From Candidatus Fusobacterium pullicola (GTDB lineage: Bacteria; Fusobacteriota; Fusobacteriia; Fusobacteriales; Fusobacteriaceae): 64,000 nucleotides of DNA. Position numbers and translations under genes: made by a program. The stretch spans positions 27,861-91,860 of the forward strand of contig JAHLFN010000016.1 of assembly GCA_018883725.1 (NCBI GenBank). Direction: 5' to 3'. Of the stretch, positions 9,601 to 17,720 are shown one piece after another. The number at the start of each line of letters is the position of its first letter. Position 1 is the stretch's first letter. The notes below the pieces were generated by a model. It had not been told where the DNA came from and made no database searches. It saw nothing but the letters and a program-made list of their open reading frames with translations.

Positions 9601-11424
9601 GGAAATGCATTGAGAATAAAAAATCTAGCAGGAGAAGGAACATTTAATATAACTCTAGATTCAGAAAATAAAGAATCAGGAAATATGCTATATGTATACA
9701 ATGTAGTTGATAATATAGATGATGTTCAACAAAATCAAAAAATGAGATCAGCAGTAGCTCTATTTGCAAATGAAGAGCCAGCTACTGAAAATAAAGTGAT
9801 AACTCAAACAGTCAACTTAACAGACAGTGTATTAAATTTACAACCTGGAGAAAAATTACGTTTTGCAACATTAGGAGACCAAGCGACAGGAAAAGTTGAA
9901 TTTGTGGCAAATGAAGTAAAAGAAAGAGGTATAAATAACGTAAGTTATAATACAGAAAACTCAGCTTATGATATAAATGATGAAGAAAATGTTGTATATA
10001 ATGGGGATGGAACAACAGCAACTAAACCAGGAAATAGTATAGTAAATAGTGCAGATGGATTTAATGCAACAGAAAACTGGTACCTAACAAGAGGAATAGA
10101 AAGAATAAATGATGCAGGAAAAACTATCATAGAGATGTCAAAAGCAAACTATGCAAGTGCAGTGTACCTAGATAATTTAAACAAACGTTTAGGAGATATG
10201 ACATTTGCAGAAGGAAAAGAAGGATTCTGGGTAAGATTAAGAAACGATAGAGTAGGAGAAGATGGAGAATATAGATTACACAACTATATGACACAATTAG
10301 GATATGATAAACCATATCCAATGGAAAAAGGAAAAGGAACAGAATACAGAGGAATAGCATTTGAAATCTCAAAAGGGGATATGGAATATAAAAATATAAA
10401 TGGAGATGCAAATGTAGATCGTCAAGCATTATGGCTATATGATACAAATATGTATAATAATGGATTCTATAGTGACTATGTATTTAGATTAGGAAGAATG
10501 GAAAGTGAGTTTGATATCTCAGGAAGAGAAACAGGAGCAAAAGTAGAAGGAACATACAAAAATCTATTCTTAGGAGCAAGTGCAGAGTATGGATATAGAT
10601 ATGACCTAAGCGAAAAAACATACTTAGAACCACAAGTACAACTACAATACACATATATAGATGGAACAGATTATACAACAAATCAAGAAACAAAAGTAGA
10701 ATTAGATGAAATTCATAGTGTAATAGGACGTGCAGGAGCAAGATTAGGACATGACTTCTATAATAAAGAAGGAAATAAAACAGCTACATTATATGCAAAA
10801 GCAGATATAAACCATGAATTTTTAGGGGATCAAAGAGTAAAAGCAAAAGATAAAACAGGGGTAATAGATAAAAAATATGAAAACGATGCAACATGGTACG
10901 ATATAGGAATAGGAGCATCAAAAGATGTAACACCAGACTTTAACGTATATATGGATGTAGAAAGACAAATAGGAAGAACAAGAGATGACCAAAGCTGGCA
11001 ATTTAACTTAGGATTTAGATACAGATTTAATGATGTAAAAGATTTAAATCCAGTTGTGATGTTGAGAGACTTTACTATGAAAGCAGATAACTATTTTGAT
11101 TTTGATAAGTCAGAATTAAAACCTGAAGGAAAAAAAATAGTAAAAGAGATTTCAAATGAATTAACAAAAGAAAATGCTACAGGAACATTAAAAATAGAAG
11201 GACATACAGATTCAATAGGAACAAATGAATATAACCAAAAATTATCAGAAAGAAGAGCTCAATTTGTTGAAAATGAATTTAAACAAAATATAACAACAGA
11301 TAAAATTAAATATGAAACAAGAGGTTATGGAGAAGAAAGACCAATAGCAGACAATGCTACTAAAGAGGGAAGAGCAAAAAATAGAAGAGTTGAAATCAAC
11401 TTTGGAGGAACAATAGAGAATTAG
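6688..11424 (+). CDS. Type V autotransporter with C-terminal OmpA peptidoglycan-binding domain
   Basis: The 1,578-residue protein begins with a long signal peptide of fusobacterial autotransporter type (NVEKSIKRWLKNKVKVT..., cleavage after GYA near residue 37). The passenger (about 38-1,150) is Ser/Asn/Gly-rich with many short beta-strand repeats. The translocator beta-barrel starts near residue 1,171 (FAEGKEGFWVRLRND) and ends near 1,455 with alternating aromatic strands. An OmpA-like domain follows (about 1,468-1,578) with GHTDSIG, NQKLSERRA and NRRVEI. Classical autotransporters end at the last barrel strand, so the added cell-wall anchor is notable. ATG 6688 has GGGGG seven bases upstream; the TTG at 6670 has none. 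Likely surface adhesin; ligand unknown. Confidence 0.88.
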   Translation: MKGNVEKSIKRWLKNKVKVTLGLIVSFLITGNIGYAEVNLTPDENNNIEIKEESTKEIVGLEITKDNNIENINNFEIKVDSAKGEKGLNGEAKGIGVTNAKFTVNAEGKISIVAINNSDENSDKNITNTAYGISMGIENKNSSSEIELKAKENIKIEADSGIATAYAIFANSSGTNPKKIYLESENNDIFLKTNAKNTERDLAAIISADAGSCEIDIDLIAKNGNVTLYGESQTGLIVGVKTSVVTGGDKTSNVSLEGKDIVIETKSKEKTFVLENDSKDSSINLNGENITLKGTSSDETYADYTSTLYNANGVVNIAGGGEVNLESTSNKIGSYGVFAFDARDTNIKGKIVDIISTSNNSSAIGVYADSITKDSFVTVDTVEDLNIKAQGNLYSASLFNSARKKDDETKISLNSSGNLNLSSKDTIASYGIYNNSSGGKATLSLNSKGELVANSLSNNGIAYGVYNYATGGNSKIDINVKENVDINTIGNSNSSIYGVLSFNGSGGSSEVDIKAKNIDIDSKNKTGNDYGLFLRDKAILKADNNIIVNSASENGNTYGIVTGLTNKESVISGSNIEINSKSGFSFETLEKTEGKSSYGMYIEPSSILNLEAREKVNILAQTTGNNAYGLQALEKSDTKIKGDTLNITSIGKEIDGSNAGDIDTNVTVSKIFNTTQGIRLQDEATLDLTNVNNLNVTSSDIAVTVKDTNLKFDGVSKFVGNSYLIENYKDNNLLVRPVLQAINDGNITLSGDTTVISRTGEDGSEDETKINNVGIYAQGDTNTAMVENITVNGKLTVISGNDVLTEKYDIENLEELRNLTAGDFKELISNTDITLMATSGGKINIDSNDNVFLIGDILSGKANSEVSVKGGNGNPDSMVVIGEVLAANGGKVNLDMSNGGYFVGRADDYFTINEGFKEAGFRNNKFDENIAEGGEISIKLGKNATWNAIGQSYVTNLEFKEGSGVVDLTHEGNALRIKNLAGEGTFNITLDSENKESGNMLYVYNVVDNIDDVQQNQKMRSAVALFANEEPATENKVITQTVNLTDSVLNLQPGEKLRFATLGDQATGKVEFVANEVKERGINNVSYNTENSAYDINDEENVVYNGDGTTATKPGNSIVNSADGFNATENWYLTRGIERINDAGKTIIEMSKANYASAVYLDNLNKRLGDMTFAEGKEGFWVRLRNDRVGEDGEYRLHNYMTQLGYDKPYPMEKGKGTEYRGIAFEISKGDMEYKNINGDANVDRQALWLYDTNMYNNGFYSDYVFRLGRMESEFDISGRETGAKVEGTYKNLFLGASAEYGYRYDLSEKTYLEPQVQLQYTYIDGTDYTTNQETKVELDEIHSVIGRAGARLGHDFYNKEGNKTATLYAKADINHEFLGDQRVKAKDKTGVIDKKYENDATWYDIGIGASKDVTPDFNVYMDVERQIGRTRDDQSWQFNLGFRYRFNDVKDLNPVVMLRDFTMKADNYFDFDKSELKPEGKKIVKEISNELTKENATGTLKIEGHTDSIGTNEYNQKLSERRAQFVENEFKQNITTDKIKYETRGYGEERPIADNATKEGRAKNRRVEINFGGTIEN

Positions 11425-11432
11425 TGTGAAAG

Positions 11433-11467
11433 ACTTAAAGGGATTACTTTAAGTAATCTCTTTAAGT
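11433..11467 (+). other. Intergenic hairpin between autotransporter and lipoprotein
   Basis: A 15-bp stem with one wobble (11433-11447 with 11453-11467) and a 5-base loop, not followed by a T-run. It is more likely an mRNA-stabilising or partial-readthrough structure than a full terminator. Confidence 0.6.
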
Positions 11468-11492
11468 TAATTTGGGAAAAGGAGTGTTAAAA

Positions 11493-11978
11493 ATGAAGAA
11501 ACTTTTAATATTAGGATTTATACTGTTGATGGCAGGATGTAGTAATACTCCACCAAAAGTAGAATTAACACCAACTGAGGTTACTCAATTAAATGGAGAT
11601 ACAAATAAGGGAGCAGAGCTTCTAATAAGAAAAGCTATTTTAAATGATATGTCAAAGTATAACTATACATCAACTGAAAAAAATAATTTACAATTAATGG
11701 AAGAGAATTTAGAGATAGAGTATTATTTGAATACAGTTGCAGCTAAGAAGGTAAATATATCAGATGAAGAGGTTGTGGCTATCTATAATAATAATAGGGA
11801 TAAATTAAAGGGGATAAAAGCAGAAGTAGCTTTACCTCAAATAAGAGAACAGCTATATTTACAACAGATAAATAATGAAAAGGTAAACTATATAAATTCA
11901 TTAGTTGAAAAATACCAATTAAATAGTAAATTAAATTCACATTTTCCAAAAGAAGCTGTGGAAACAGTAAAAGAATAA
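11493..11978 (+). CDS. Lipoprotein with SurA-N-like helical domain
   Basis: A lipoprotein signal peptide ends in LLMAGC, giving a lipidated Cys near residue 16 (161 residues in total). The mature part is helical. Its segment VAAKKVNISDEEVVAIYNNN resembles the N-terminal chaperone domain of SurA/PrsA-type peptidyl-prolyl isomerases, but no PPIase domain follows. A periplasmic holdase helping the neighbouring autotransporter is an inference from position. ATG 11493 has GGAG at 11481-11484; the in-frame TTG at 11472 lacks a site. Confidence 0.7.
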   Translation: MKKLLILGFILLMAGCSNTPPKVELTPTEVTQLNGDTNKGAELLIRKAILNDMSKYNYTSTEKNNLQLMEENLEIEYYLNTVAAKKVNISDEEVVAIYNNNRDKLKGIKAEVALPQIREQLYLQQINNEKVNYINSLVEKYQLNSKLNSHFPKEAVETVKE

Positions 11979-11990
11979 AATTACTAACTA

Positions 11991-12054
11991 AAAAAGGAGT
12001 ATTATAAATTAAGATTAATCCCCACTCAATCTTTTTAATACTCCTTTTTTTTAT
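11991..12054. terminator. Bidirectional terminator, convergent genes
   Basis: An outer stem (AAAAGGAGTATTA with TAATACTCCTTTT) and an inner AAGATT/AATCTT stem are followed by eight T on the plus strand and preceded by A-runs. It serves the lipoprotein gene and the convergent binding-protein gene. Confidence 0.85.
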
Positions 12055-12062
12055 TTTAATTT

Positions 12063-12818
12063 TTATTTATTTTCTTTTAAAGATTTATATTTTTCAACTT
12101 TATCTGGAAAATATTTTTGTAAAATTTGAAGATAAGTACCATCGTTATCAAGTTTTAAAATAGCTTGATTAATTTGTTCAGCTAATTTAGTTTCTCCTTT
12201 TCTAAGAGCAATAGAAGCTCCAGGTTGAGTATCGATTACAACATCAACTTTTTTAAGACCACTCATAGATTTTAAATATTCCTCTCCAGTTACGTCTGCA
12301 ATGATAACAGCATCAATCTTATTATTTTGTAAATCCATTAATGCTCCAGTCCAAGAGTTGTATAGTTGAGGAGTAGCTCCAAGTTCTTTTGCAAACTCTT
12401 TTTGAATAGTTCCTATTTGAACTCCTACTTTTTTACCCTTTAACTCTTCTTTTTTAACTAGAGGACTATTTTCATTTACAATAACAAAATGTTCATCAGA
12501 AGAGACTAACATATAAGGCATAGAGAAAGTAACAGCTTTTTGTCTTTCTGGAGTTTGTGACATACCAGCAATAACAGCATCAATTTTTTTCATTTGAAGA
12601 GCTGGAAGTAGTCCATCAAATCCCATATTGCTCCATACGATTTCATAACCTAATTCTTTTCCAATGGCGTCCATAAGCTCGATATCAAATCCTACCATTT
12701 TTCCATTTTCAAGATATTCGTAAGGCATAAATTCAGCATTTGTACCTACATACAGTTTTTTAGCAGAAAATGATAGTGAAGATAAAACCAACATTAATAA
12801 TAAGATAACTTTTTTCAT
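12063..12818 (-). CDS. Family 3 amino-acid ABC transporter substrate-binding protein
   Basis: The 251-residue protein has a signal peptide (residues 1-18, cleavage near SFSA) with no lipobox Cys, so it is periplasmic. Family 3 solute-binding features are visible: TNAEFMPYEYLENGKMVGFDIELMDAI near the N-terminus, MSQTPERQKAVTFS, and GVQIGTIQ. It should bind a polar amino acid or small peptide. No permease or ATPase is adjacent, so it must use components encoded elsewhere. It is the last gene of an operon with the M20 amidohydrolase, suggesting that uptake and hydrolysis of an N-acyl amino acid or dipeptide are linked. Confidence 0.9.
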   Translation of the reverse strand: MKKVILLLMLVLSSLSFSAKKLYVGTNAEFMPYEYLENGKMVGFDIELMDAIGKELGYEIVWSNMGFDGLLPALQMKKIDAVIAGMSQTPERQKAVTFSMPYMLVSSDEHFVIVNENSPLVKKEELKGKKVGVQIGTIQKEFAKELGATPQLYNSWTGALMDLQNNKIDAVIIADVTGEEYLKSMSGLKKVDVVIDTQPGASIALRKGETKLAEQINQAILKLDNDGTYLQILQKYFPDKVEKYKSLKENK

Positions 12819-12845
12819 AAAAATCCCTCCATATTTTATATAAGT

Positions 12846-14018
12846 TTATTTAGAACAATTTTGAAATTCCTCTTTAATCTCTTTTAAAAGTTGAGGATTA
12901 GTAAATACATCTATAGCTGTAAGAGCCATAGCAATAGCAGCTTCTTTCATTCCTTTATAGGCTTCAGGTTGAATAGTAGCACAAGCAAATTCTACACTGT
13001 GACCAGTTAGATGGTTTGTAGTAAGTGGGAATGATGGATGTATAGTAGGACAACAATGGCTTACATCACCCATATCAGTTGAACCAAATCCCTTTTTATC
13101 TACAATCTTTGTAACCCCTTGAAGTTTTAAGTTTTTCTCATAAGTTTCAGACAATTTTTTATTTGTAACAAGGTTAGCAAAACTAGTCTCGTAGTTTTCC
13201 ATCTCAAGTGTAGTACCAGTAGCAATAGCAGCTCCTCTGGCACAGTTTTTAACTCTTTCAACCAATTCCTTTAAATAAGATAAAGTTTCAGCTCTTACAT
13301 AGAAATTAGCAACAGCTAAATCTGGAATAATATTAGCAGCTTTTCCACCATTACTAATGATTCCATGAATTCTAGCAGTTTCTACTGTTTGTTGTCTTAG
13401 TGCATTGATAGAATTAAATAACATAAGTACTCCATCAAGAGCATTGATTCCCTCATGTGGAGAACCGGCAGCATGGGCTGTTTTACCTTTAAATGTAAAT
13501 TGAATAGCTTCCATAGCTTGAGATTTTCCACTTCTAGTATGAGCCTCTCCAGTAGGATGAACAGCCATAGCTATATCAATATCATTAAAGATTCCAGCTT
13601 TAGCCATATCAACTTTAGCTCCACAAGTTTCTTCAGCAGGTGTACCAATTACCAATATTTCACCAGCTATATCTCCTATAACTTCTTTTAAAAGTATTCC
13701 AGTTGCAACACTAGTTACACCAAAAATATTGTGTCCACAACCATGTCCTATTCCAGGAAGAGCATCATACTCAGCAAGGATAGCTACTTTAACTCCTCCA
13801 TTTCCAGATTTATATCTTCCTATAAAAGCTGTAGGAATATCAGCAAAATTATCAGAAGTCTCAAATCCATGTTTTTTTAAAAGTTGAGTAAGTGTACTAC
13901 AAGCTTTAAACTCCTTGTGTCCAAGTTCAGGGTTATTGTAGATATACTCATTTGCTTCTTTAAACTCCTCAAGATAATTATCAAAGATCTTTGAAAGTTT
14001 TTCTTTTAATTGTTCCAT
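12846..14018 (-). CDS. M20-family metallo-amidohydrolase
   Basis: The 390-residue protein matches the M20D amidohydrolase group (AbgA/AbgB, hippurate or N-acyl-amino-acid hydrolases). It has the metal-site segments GHGCGHNIFG and TPAEETCG, a dimerisation domain in the middle, and HPTGEAHTRSG. It should cleave the amide bond of an N-acyl amino acid or dipeptide using divalent metals. The ATG at 14018 has GGGAGG a few bases upstream. An in-frame upstream extension would run into the attenuator stem and is rejected. Expression is likely controlled by the leader described at 14,049-14,276. Confidence 0.9.
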   Translation of the reverse strand: MEQLKEKLSKIFDNYLEEFKEANEYIYNNPELGHKEFKACSTLTQLLKKHGFETSDNFADIPTAFIGRYKSGNGGVKVAILAEYDALPGIGHGCGHNIFGVTSVATGILLKEVIGDIAGEILVIGTPAEETCGAKVDMAKAGIFNDIDIAMAVHPTGEAHTRSGKSQAMEAIQFTFKGKTAHAAGSPHEGINALDGVLMLFNSINALRQQTVETARIHGIISNGGKAANIIPDLAVANFYVRAETLSYLKELVERVKNCARGAAIATGTTLEMENYETSFANLVTNKKLSETYEKNLKLQGVTKIVDKKGFGSTDMGDVSHCCPTIHPSFPLTTNHLTGHSVEFACATIQPEAYKGMKEAAIAMALTAIDVFTNPQLLKEIKEEFQNCSK

Positions 14019-14048
14019 TTTTCCCTCCCGATGTAAATAAATAAAAAA

Positions 14049-14075
14049 AGTCAATACACCTTATATGTATTGACT
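14049..14075 (-). terminator. Attenuator terminator upstream of the amidohydrolase operon
   Basis: On the minus strand a perfect 10-bp stem (AGTCAATACA, 14075-14066, with TGTATTGACT, 14058-14049) and a 7-base loop are followed by TTTTTTT. It lies 30 bases before the amidohydrolase start and downstream of the leader peptide. A competing pairing is visible: TATTGGC at 14106-14100 can pair with GTCAATA at 14074-14068, removing the 5' arm of the terminator. Confidence 0.75.
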
Positions 14076-14113
14076 CAAAATTTTTCTATGTTAAAAATTG
14101 CCAATAGAAATTT

Positions 14114-14209
14114 CTATAAGCTTAGAGCAATATTAATACTAGGTATATACAAAGATAAGGTATTCAAATTTATATTAAATTTCCTTAACTTTAATGTCCT
14201 TAGTAACAT
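14114..14209 (-). CDS. 31-residue leader peptide (Leu/Ile-rich), candidate attenuation peptide
   Basis: This short gene has one of the best ribosome sites in the window (AGGAGGAGG, about 6 bases before ATG 14209). It encodes 31 residues, of which 9 are Leu and 4 Ile, ending NIALSL-stop eight bases before the segment that can form the antiterminator. A near-consensus promoter sits 40 bases upstream and an intrinsic terminator 40 bases downstream. The arrangement is that of a translation-coupled attenuator, with Leu/Ile codons as the likely sensing element. Function is inferred from layout only. Confidence 0.6.
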   Translation of the reverse strand: MLLRTLKLRKFNINLNTLSLYIPSINIALSL

Positions 14210-14247
14210 ATTGTTCCTCCTCCTTTTCAAAACTTCTATTTGAAATA

Positions 14248-14276
14248 TATATACCACATTCAGAAAGAAATGTCAA
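14248..14276 (-). promoter_or_regulatory. Strong sigma-70-type promoter for leader/amidohydrolase operon
   Basis: On the minus strand, TTGACA (14276-14271), a 17-base spacer and TATATA (14253-14248) match the consensus almost exactly. It begins seven bases after the phoU stop codon, separating this operon from the phosphate genes. Confidence 0.75.
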
Positions 14277-14282
14277 ACTTTT

Positions 14283-14969
14283 TTAAATTTTTTTATCTTC
14301 AAGTAACTCTAATTTTCTCATATTTTCACCTTTTAAGATGTATATTAAATCAAATACAAGGTGAAGTATGTGGTCAGCAAATCTCTCTAATTTTTTACAA
14401 AGTAGGATTAATTCGGTTCCACTTTGAATATTTTCAGGTTTTTTCTTCATAAGTTCAATAATATTTTCAATATCAGTTTTAGTTAAATCATCAATCTCTT
14501 CATCCATAGTTAAAAGTGAGAAAAGAATCTTCTCATCATTTTTTATAAAGGCATTGATATATCCTTCATAAATATTTTTTGTTTTTAGAGCTATTGGATA
14601 AATAGTGTTTTTTAATTCAGCTGCCATTTCAGTAGAACTTTCTTCAATAGACTTTATAATTTTTAAGTTAGCTTTTAAAAGGTCTCCCATTCTTTCAGTA
14701 AGTCTAGCACTATTAATTAACATTATAAGAAGTCTTAAGTTTCCAGCAGCTGGTTGGAATCTAGCCATTGTAAAGATAGAATCCTCTTTTATCTTAACTT
14801 CAAAGTTATTAATAGTATCTTCAAGTAGTAAGCACTCCCCATAAAGAGCTGTATCAAATGAAGATTTTTCAAACATTTCGAGATTGATATCTAGAACTCT
14901 ATTAAGATTTTTTAAAAGCTCTAAGTAATGCTCTCTCAATCCTTTTATACTTTCATCTAGGTTTTTCAT
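14283..14969 (-). CDS. phoU: Phosphate-specific transport accessory protein PhoU
   Basis: The 228-residue, all-helical protein has two PhoU three-helix repeats, with motifs RFQPAAGNLRLLIMLINSARLTERMGD and KLERFADHILHLVF carrying the acidic metal-cluster positions. It modulates Pst transport and PhoR signalling. It is the last gene of pstC-pstA-pstB-phoU, lying 9 bases after pstB. Confidence 0.92.
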   Translation of the reverse strand: MKNLDESIKGLREHYLELLKNLNRVLDINLEMFEKSSFDTALYGECLLLEDTINNFEVKIKEDSIFTMARFQPAAGNLRLLIMLINSARLTERMGDLLKANLKIIKSIEESSTEMAAELKNTIYPIALKTKNIYEGYINAFIKNDEKILFSLLTMDEEIDDLTKTDIENIIELMKKKPENIQSGTELILLCKKLERFADHILHLVFDLIYILKGENMRKLELLEDKKI

Positions 14970-14978
14970 AATATCCTC

Positions 14979-15743
14979 CTATCCAAATTTTCCTGTTATA
15001 TAGTCTTCTGTTTTTTTCTTGTGTGGTGTTGTAAATATAAGCTCAGTCTTATCGAACTCTTCTAATACTCCTTGATAGAAAAATCCAGTGTATTCAGAAA
15101 TTCTTGAAGCTTGTTGCATATTATGTGTAACGATGATAATACTATATTTTTCTTCAAGTTGTCTTATTAGCTCCTCTATTTTTGATGTAGATATAGGGTC
15201 AAGAGCAGATGTAGGCTCATCCATTAGAAGAATTTCTGGATTGATAGAGATAGCTCTTGCTATACATAATCTTTGTTGTTGACCTCCAGAAAGTCCAAGT
15301 GATGATTTATGAAGTTTATCTTTAACCTCGTCCCAAAGAGCAACTGATTTTAGAGAAGTTTCAACTATTTCATCTAATTTATCTTTATCTTTTTCCCCAT
15401 GTAATTTAGGAGCATAAACAAGATTTTCATAGATACTCTTAGGGAATGGATTTGGTTTTTGGAAAACCATTCCTATTTTTTTTCTAAGTTCAACAATATC
15501 ATAGTCTTTATCGAAGATATTTTTACCATCAAAGATGATGTTTCCTTCATATTTAACATTAGGAATTAAGTCGTTCATTCTGTTGATAGATCTTAAAAAT
15601 GTAGATTTTCCACAACCAGAAGGCCCTATTAGAGCAGTAACTTTATTCTTTTTTATTTCCATATTAATATCTTTTAATGCTTTAAAATCACCATAGTAAA
15701 AGTTAAAATCTTTTACTAAAATTCTTGTATCATTAGAATTCAT
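14979..15743 (-). CDS. pstB: Phosphate ABC transporter ATPase PstB
   Basis: The 254-residue ABC ATPase has Walker [11 protein letters not shown]-loop in VFQKPNPFP, signature [14 protein letters not shown], Walker [13 protein letters not shown] and H-loop THNMQQA. The [12 protein letters not shown] segment and the ATP-domain length are typical of PstB. It energises phosphate import with PstA and PstC, encoded directly upstream. Confidence 0.96.
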   Translation of the reverse strand: MNSNDTRILVKDFNFYYGDFKALKDINMEIKKNKVTALIGPSGCGKSTFLRSINRMNDLIPNVKYEGNIIFDGKNIFDKDYDIVELRKKIGMVFQKPNPFPKSIYENLVYAPKLHGEKDKDKLDEIVETSLKSVALWDEVKDKLHKSSLGLSGGQQQRLCIARAISINPEILLMDEPTSALDPISTSKIEELIRQLEEKYSIIIVTHNMQQASRISEYTGFFYQGVLEEFDKTELIFTTPHKKKTEDYITGKFG

Positions 15744-15775
15744 ATTTCCTCCTAAAACTCTATAAAATCTTTTCG

Positions 15776-16624
15776 TTATTTATTTTTCGAATTAAACCTT
15801 TGTCTAACAAAAGCTCCAAATAGGTTAAAGCTAAGTGTTATTAAAACAAGAACAAATAGTGTTCCACTTATAAAAGAAGCAGGCATATTAGGTACTTGTG
15901 TAGATATAACATATAGGTGATATGGTAGAGCCATAACTTGATCCCAATATGATATTGGTAAGAAAGGCAGGTAGAAAGCTACAGCTGTAAACATAATTGG
16001 AGCTGTTTCTCCTGCTGCTCTTGATATACTTAAGATAACTCCTGTTAAAATTCCAGGCATAGCTGCAGGAAGAATTACCTTAGTTGTAGTTTCCCATTTT
16101 GTAGCTCCAAGAGCAAGTGAAGCTTCTCTTAGATGCTTAGGAATAGCAAGTAGAGACTCTCTAGTAGCTGTTATAATAACAGGTAAACACATTATTCCTA
16201 ATGTTAATGAACCTGAAAGAATCGAAACATCAAAACCTAAGAAAATTACAAATAGTGCCATACCAAATAAACCGTAGATTATACTTGGAATACCAGCTAG
16301 ATTTATAATTGTAAGATTTATAATTCTAGTCAACATATTATCTTTAGCATACTCCACTAAGTATACTCCTGTCAAGATACCAAATGGAACAGATACAATA
16401 ATTGTTCCAAGTGTTAACCAAAGAGTTCCTACTATTGCTGGAAAGATTCCTCCAGCTCTCATTCCATTAGAAGGCATCTCAGTTAGGAAACTCCAAGATA
16501 TTGATGGAATACCAGTGTAGAAGATATATCCTATTATTAAAAATACAGGAATTATAGTAAGTAGTGTCATTAATTTTATTATTAATTCAAGCACAGTGGC
16601 TTTAGATTTTTTTATAATAAGCAT
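15776..16624 (-). CDS. pstA: Phosphate ABC transporter permease PstA
   Basis: The 282-residue inner-membrane protein has six predicted transmembrane helices and the ABC permease EAA-type loop ([26 protein letters not shown]). It forms the channel with PstC. It sits 15 bases after pstC and 32 bases before pstB in the same operon. Confidence 0.95.
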   Translation of the reverse strand: MLIIKKSKATVLELIIKLMTLLTIIPVFLIIGYIFYTGIPSISWSFLTEMPSNGMRAGGIFPAIVGTLWLTLGTIIVSVPFGILTGVYLVEYAKDNMLTRIINLTIINLAGIPSIIYGLFGMALFVIFLGFDVSILSGSLTLGIMCLPVIITATRESLLAIPKHLREASLALGATKWETTTKVILPAAMPGILTGVILSISRAAGETAPIMFTAVAFYLPFLPISYWDQVMALPYHLYVISTQVPNMPASFISGTLFVLVLITLSFNLFGAFVRQRFNSKNK

Positions 16625-16639
16625 CTTTTCCTCCTAAAA

Positions 16640-17512
16640 TTACATCTCTCTTGCTTTTCTTATAAATCTATCAGCGATACAGTTAGTTATGAAACTTATT
16701 ATGAAAAGAACAATTCCAATAGCAAATAGAGCATAGTAGTGTGTACTTCCTTGTACAACTTCTCCCATCTCAGCAGCTATAGTAGCTGTTAATGTTCTTA
16801 CTGCCGAAAGAGGTGTTGTAGCTAAAATTGGTGAGTTACCTGTTATCATAAGTACAGTAAGTGTTTCTCCGATAATTCTTCCAAATCCTAACATGATACC
16901 AGCAAATATTCCTGGGAAAGCTGCTGGAAGAAGAATATTAAATATTGTTTCAACTTTGTTTGCTCCAAGGGCAAGTGAAGCTTCTTTATAAGATTTATCA
17001 AGAGCCTTTAAAGAGTCATCAGCTATACTGATTATTGTAGGAAGAGCCATGAAGGCAAGCATTATTCCACCAGTAAGTGCTGTTAGACCACTTGGAAGAT
17101 TGAATAACTCTTTAATAGGACCAGATAAAACATATAGCCCGATAACTCCAAGAACAACAGATGGAATAGCTGACATTGTTTCAATAACAACTTTTAAAAT
17201 TGTTCTTATTTTAGGTGAAGCATATTCAGCTATGTAAATTGCTGTAAAAATTCCAATTGGAACGGCTATAACTAAAGCTACGATAGTAACCCAGAAAGAA
17301 CCAACTAAAAGAGGTAAAAGCCCATATAACTCAGATAGAGATATCCACTTTTTACCAAAGAAGAAATCTAAAATTGGATATGAAGAGAAAAACTTCAGTC
17401 CATTAACAACTATAAATAAGAAAATTAGAAATATTATTAGTATATTTGAAACACCAACTCCGAAAAGAACATGTTTCATGGCATTATCTTTTATTCTTCT
17501 TATGCCTTGCAT
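16640..17512 (-). CDS. pstC: Phosphate ABC transporter permease PstC
   Basis: The 290-residue permease has six membrane helices and the EAA loop ([26 protein letters not shown]). It is the first gene of the minus-strand pst operon, transcribed divergently from pstS across the 208-bp intergenic region that holds the Pho-box-like repeats. GGAGG lies upstream of the ATG at 17512. Confidence 0.95.
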   Translation of the reverse strand: MQGIRRIKDNAMKHVLFGVGVSNILIIFLIFLFIVVNGLKFFSSYPILDFFFGKKWISLSELYGLLPLLVGSFWVTIVALVIAVPIGIFTAIYIAEYASPKIRTILKVVIETMSAIPSVVLGVIGLYVLSGPIKELFNLPSGLTALTGGIMLAFMALPTIISIADDSLKALDKSYKEASLALGANKVETIFNILLPAAFPGIFAGIMLGFGRIIGETLTVLMITGNSPILATTPLSAVRTLTATIAAEMGEVVQGSTHYYALFAIGIVLFIISFITNCIADRFIRKAREM

Positions 17513-17621
17513 AAAAACCTCCTAAAATACATCAAATTACATTAATTTATATAACGAAATAATAATAAAATATTTGTGTAAAAAGAGTATTAATTTAATG
17601 TTAAAATTATGTAAAAAAATT

Positions 17622-17661
17622 TTTACATAAAATTTACATTGAATTAATATTAGATTTACAG
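17622..17661. promoter_or_regulatory. Pho-box-like array between pstC and pstS
   Basis: Heptamer TTTACAT occurs at 17622 and 17633, a weaker TTAATAT at 17644 and TTTACAG at 17655. All are 11 bases apart, separated by AT-rich 4-mers. This is the geometry of PhoB/PhoP binding sites (7+4 bp units). phoB-phoR are encoded just after pstS. An almost palindromic ATGTAAA...TTTACAT element (17609-17628) overlaps it. Confidence 0.65.
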
Positions 17662-17720
17662 AGAAATATTATATTTAATGTGTAAAATGTGAAAAAGAAA
17701 AATAAATTGGAGGGAATGAA

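Noticed and set aside
9812..10741. Long minus-strand open frames within the autotransporter gene
   Set aside because: They are Leu/His/Tyr-rich antisense shadows of the passenger and barrel coding sequence and lack ribosome sites.
14240..14452. Plus-strand 70-codon frame opposite the phoU end and leader promoter
   Set aside because: No ribosome site, and it overlaps the well-supported minus-strand promoter and phoU gene.
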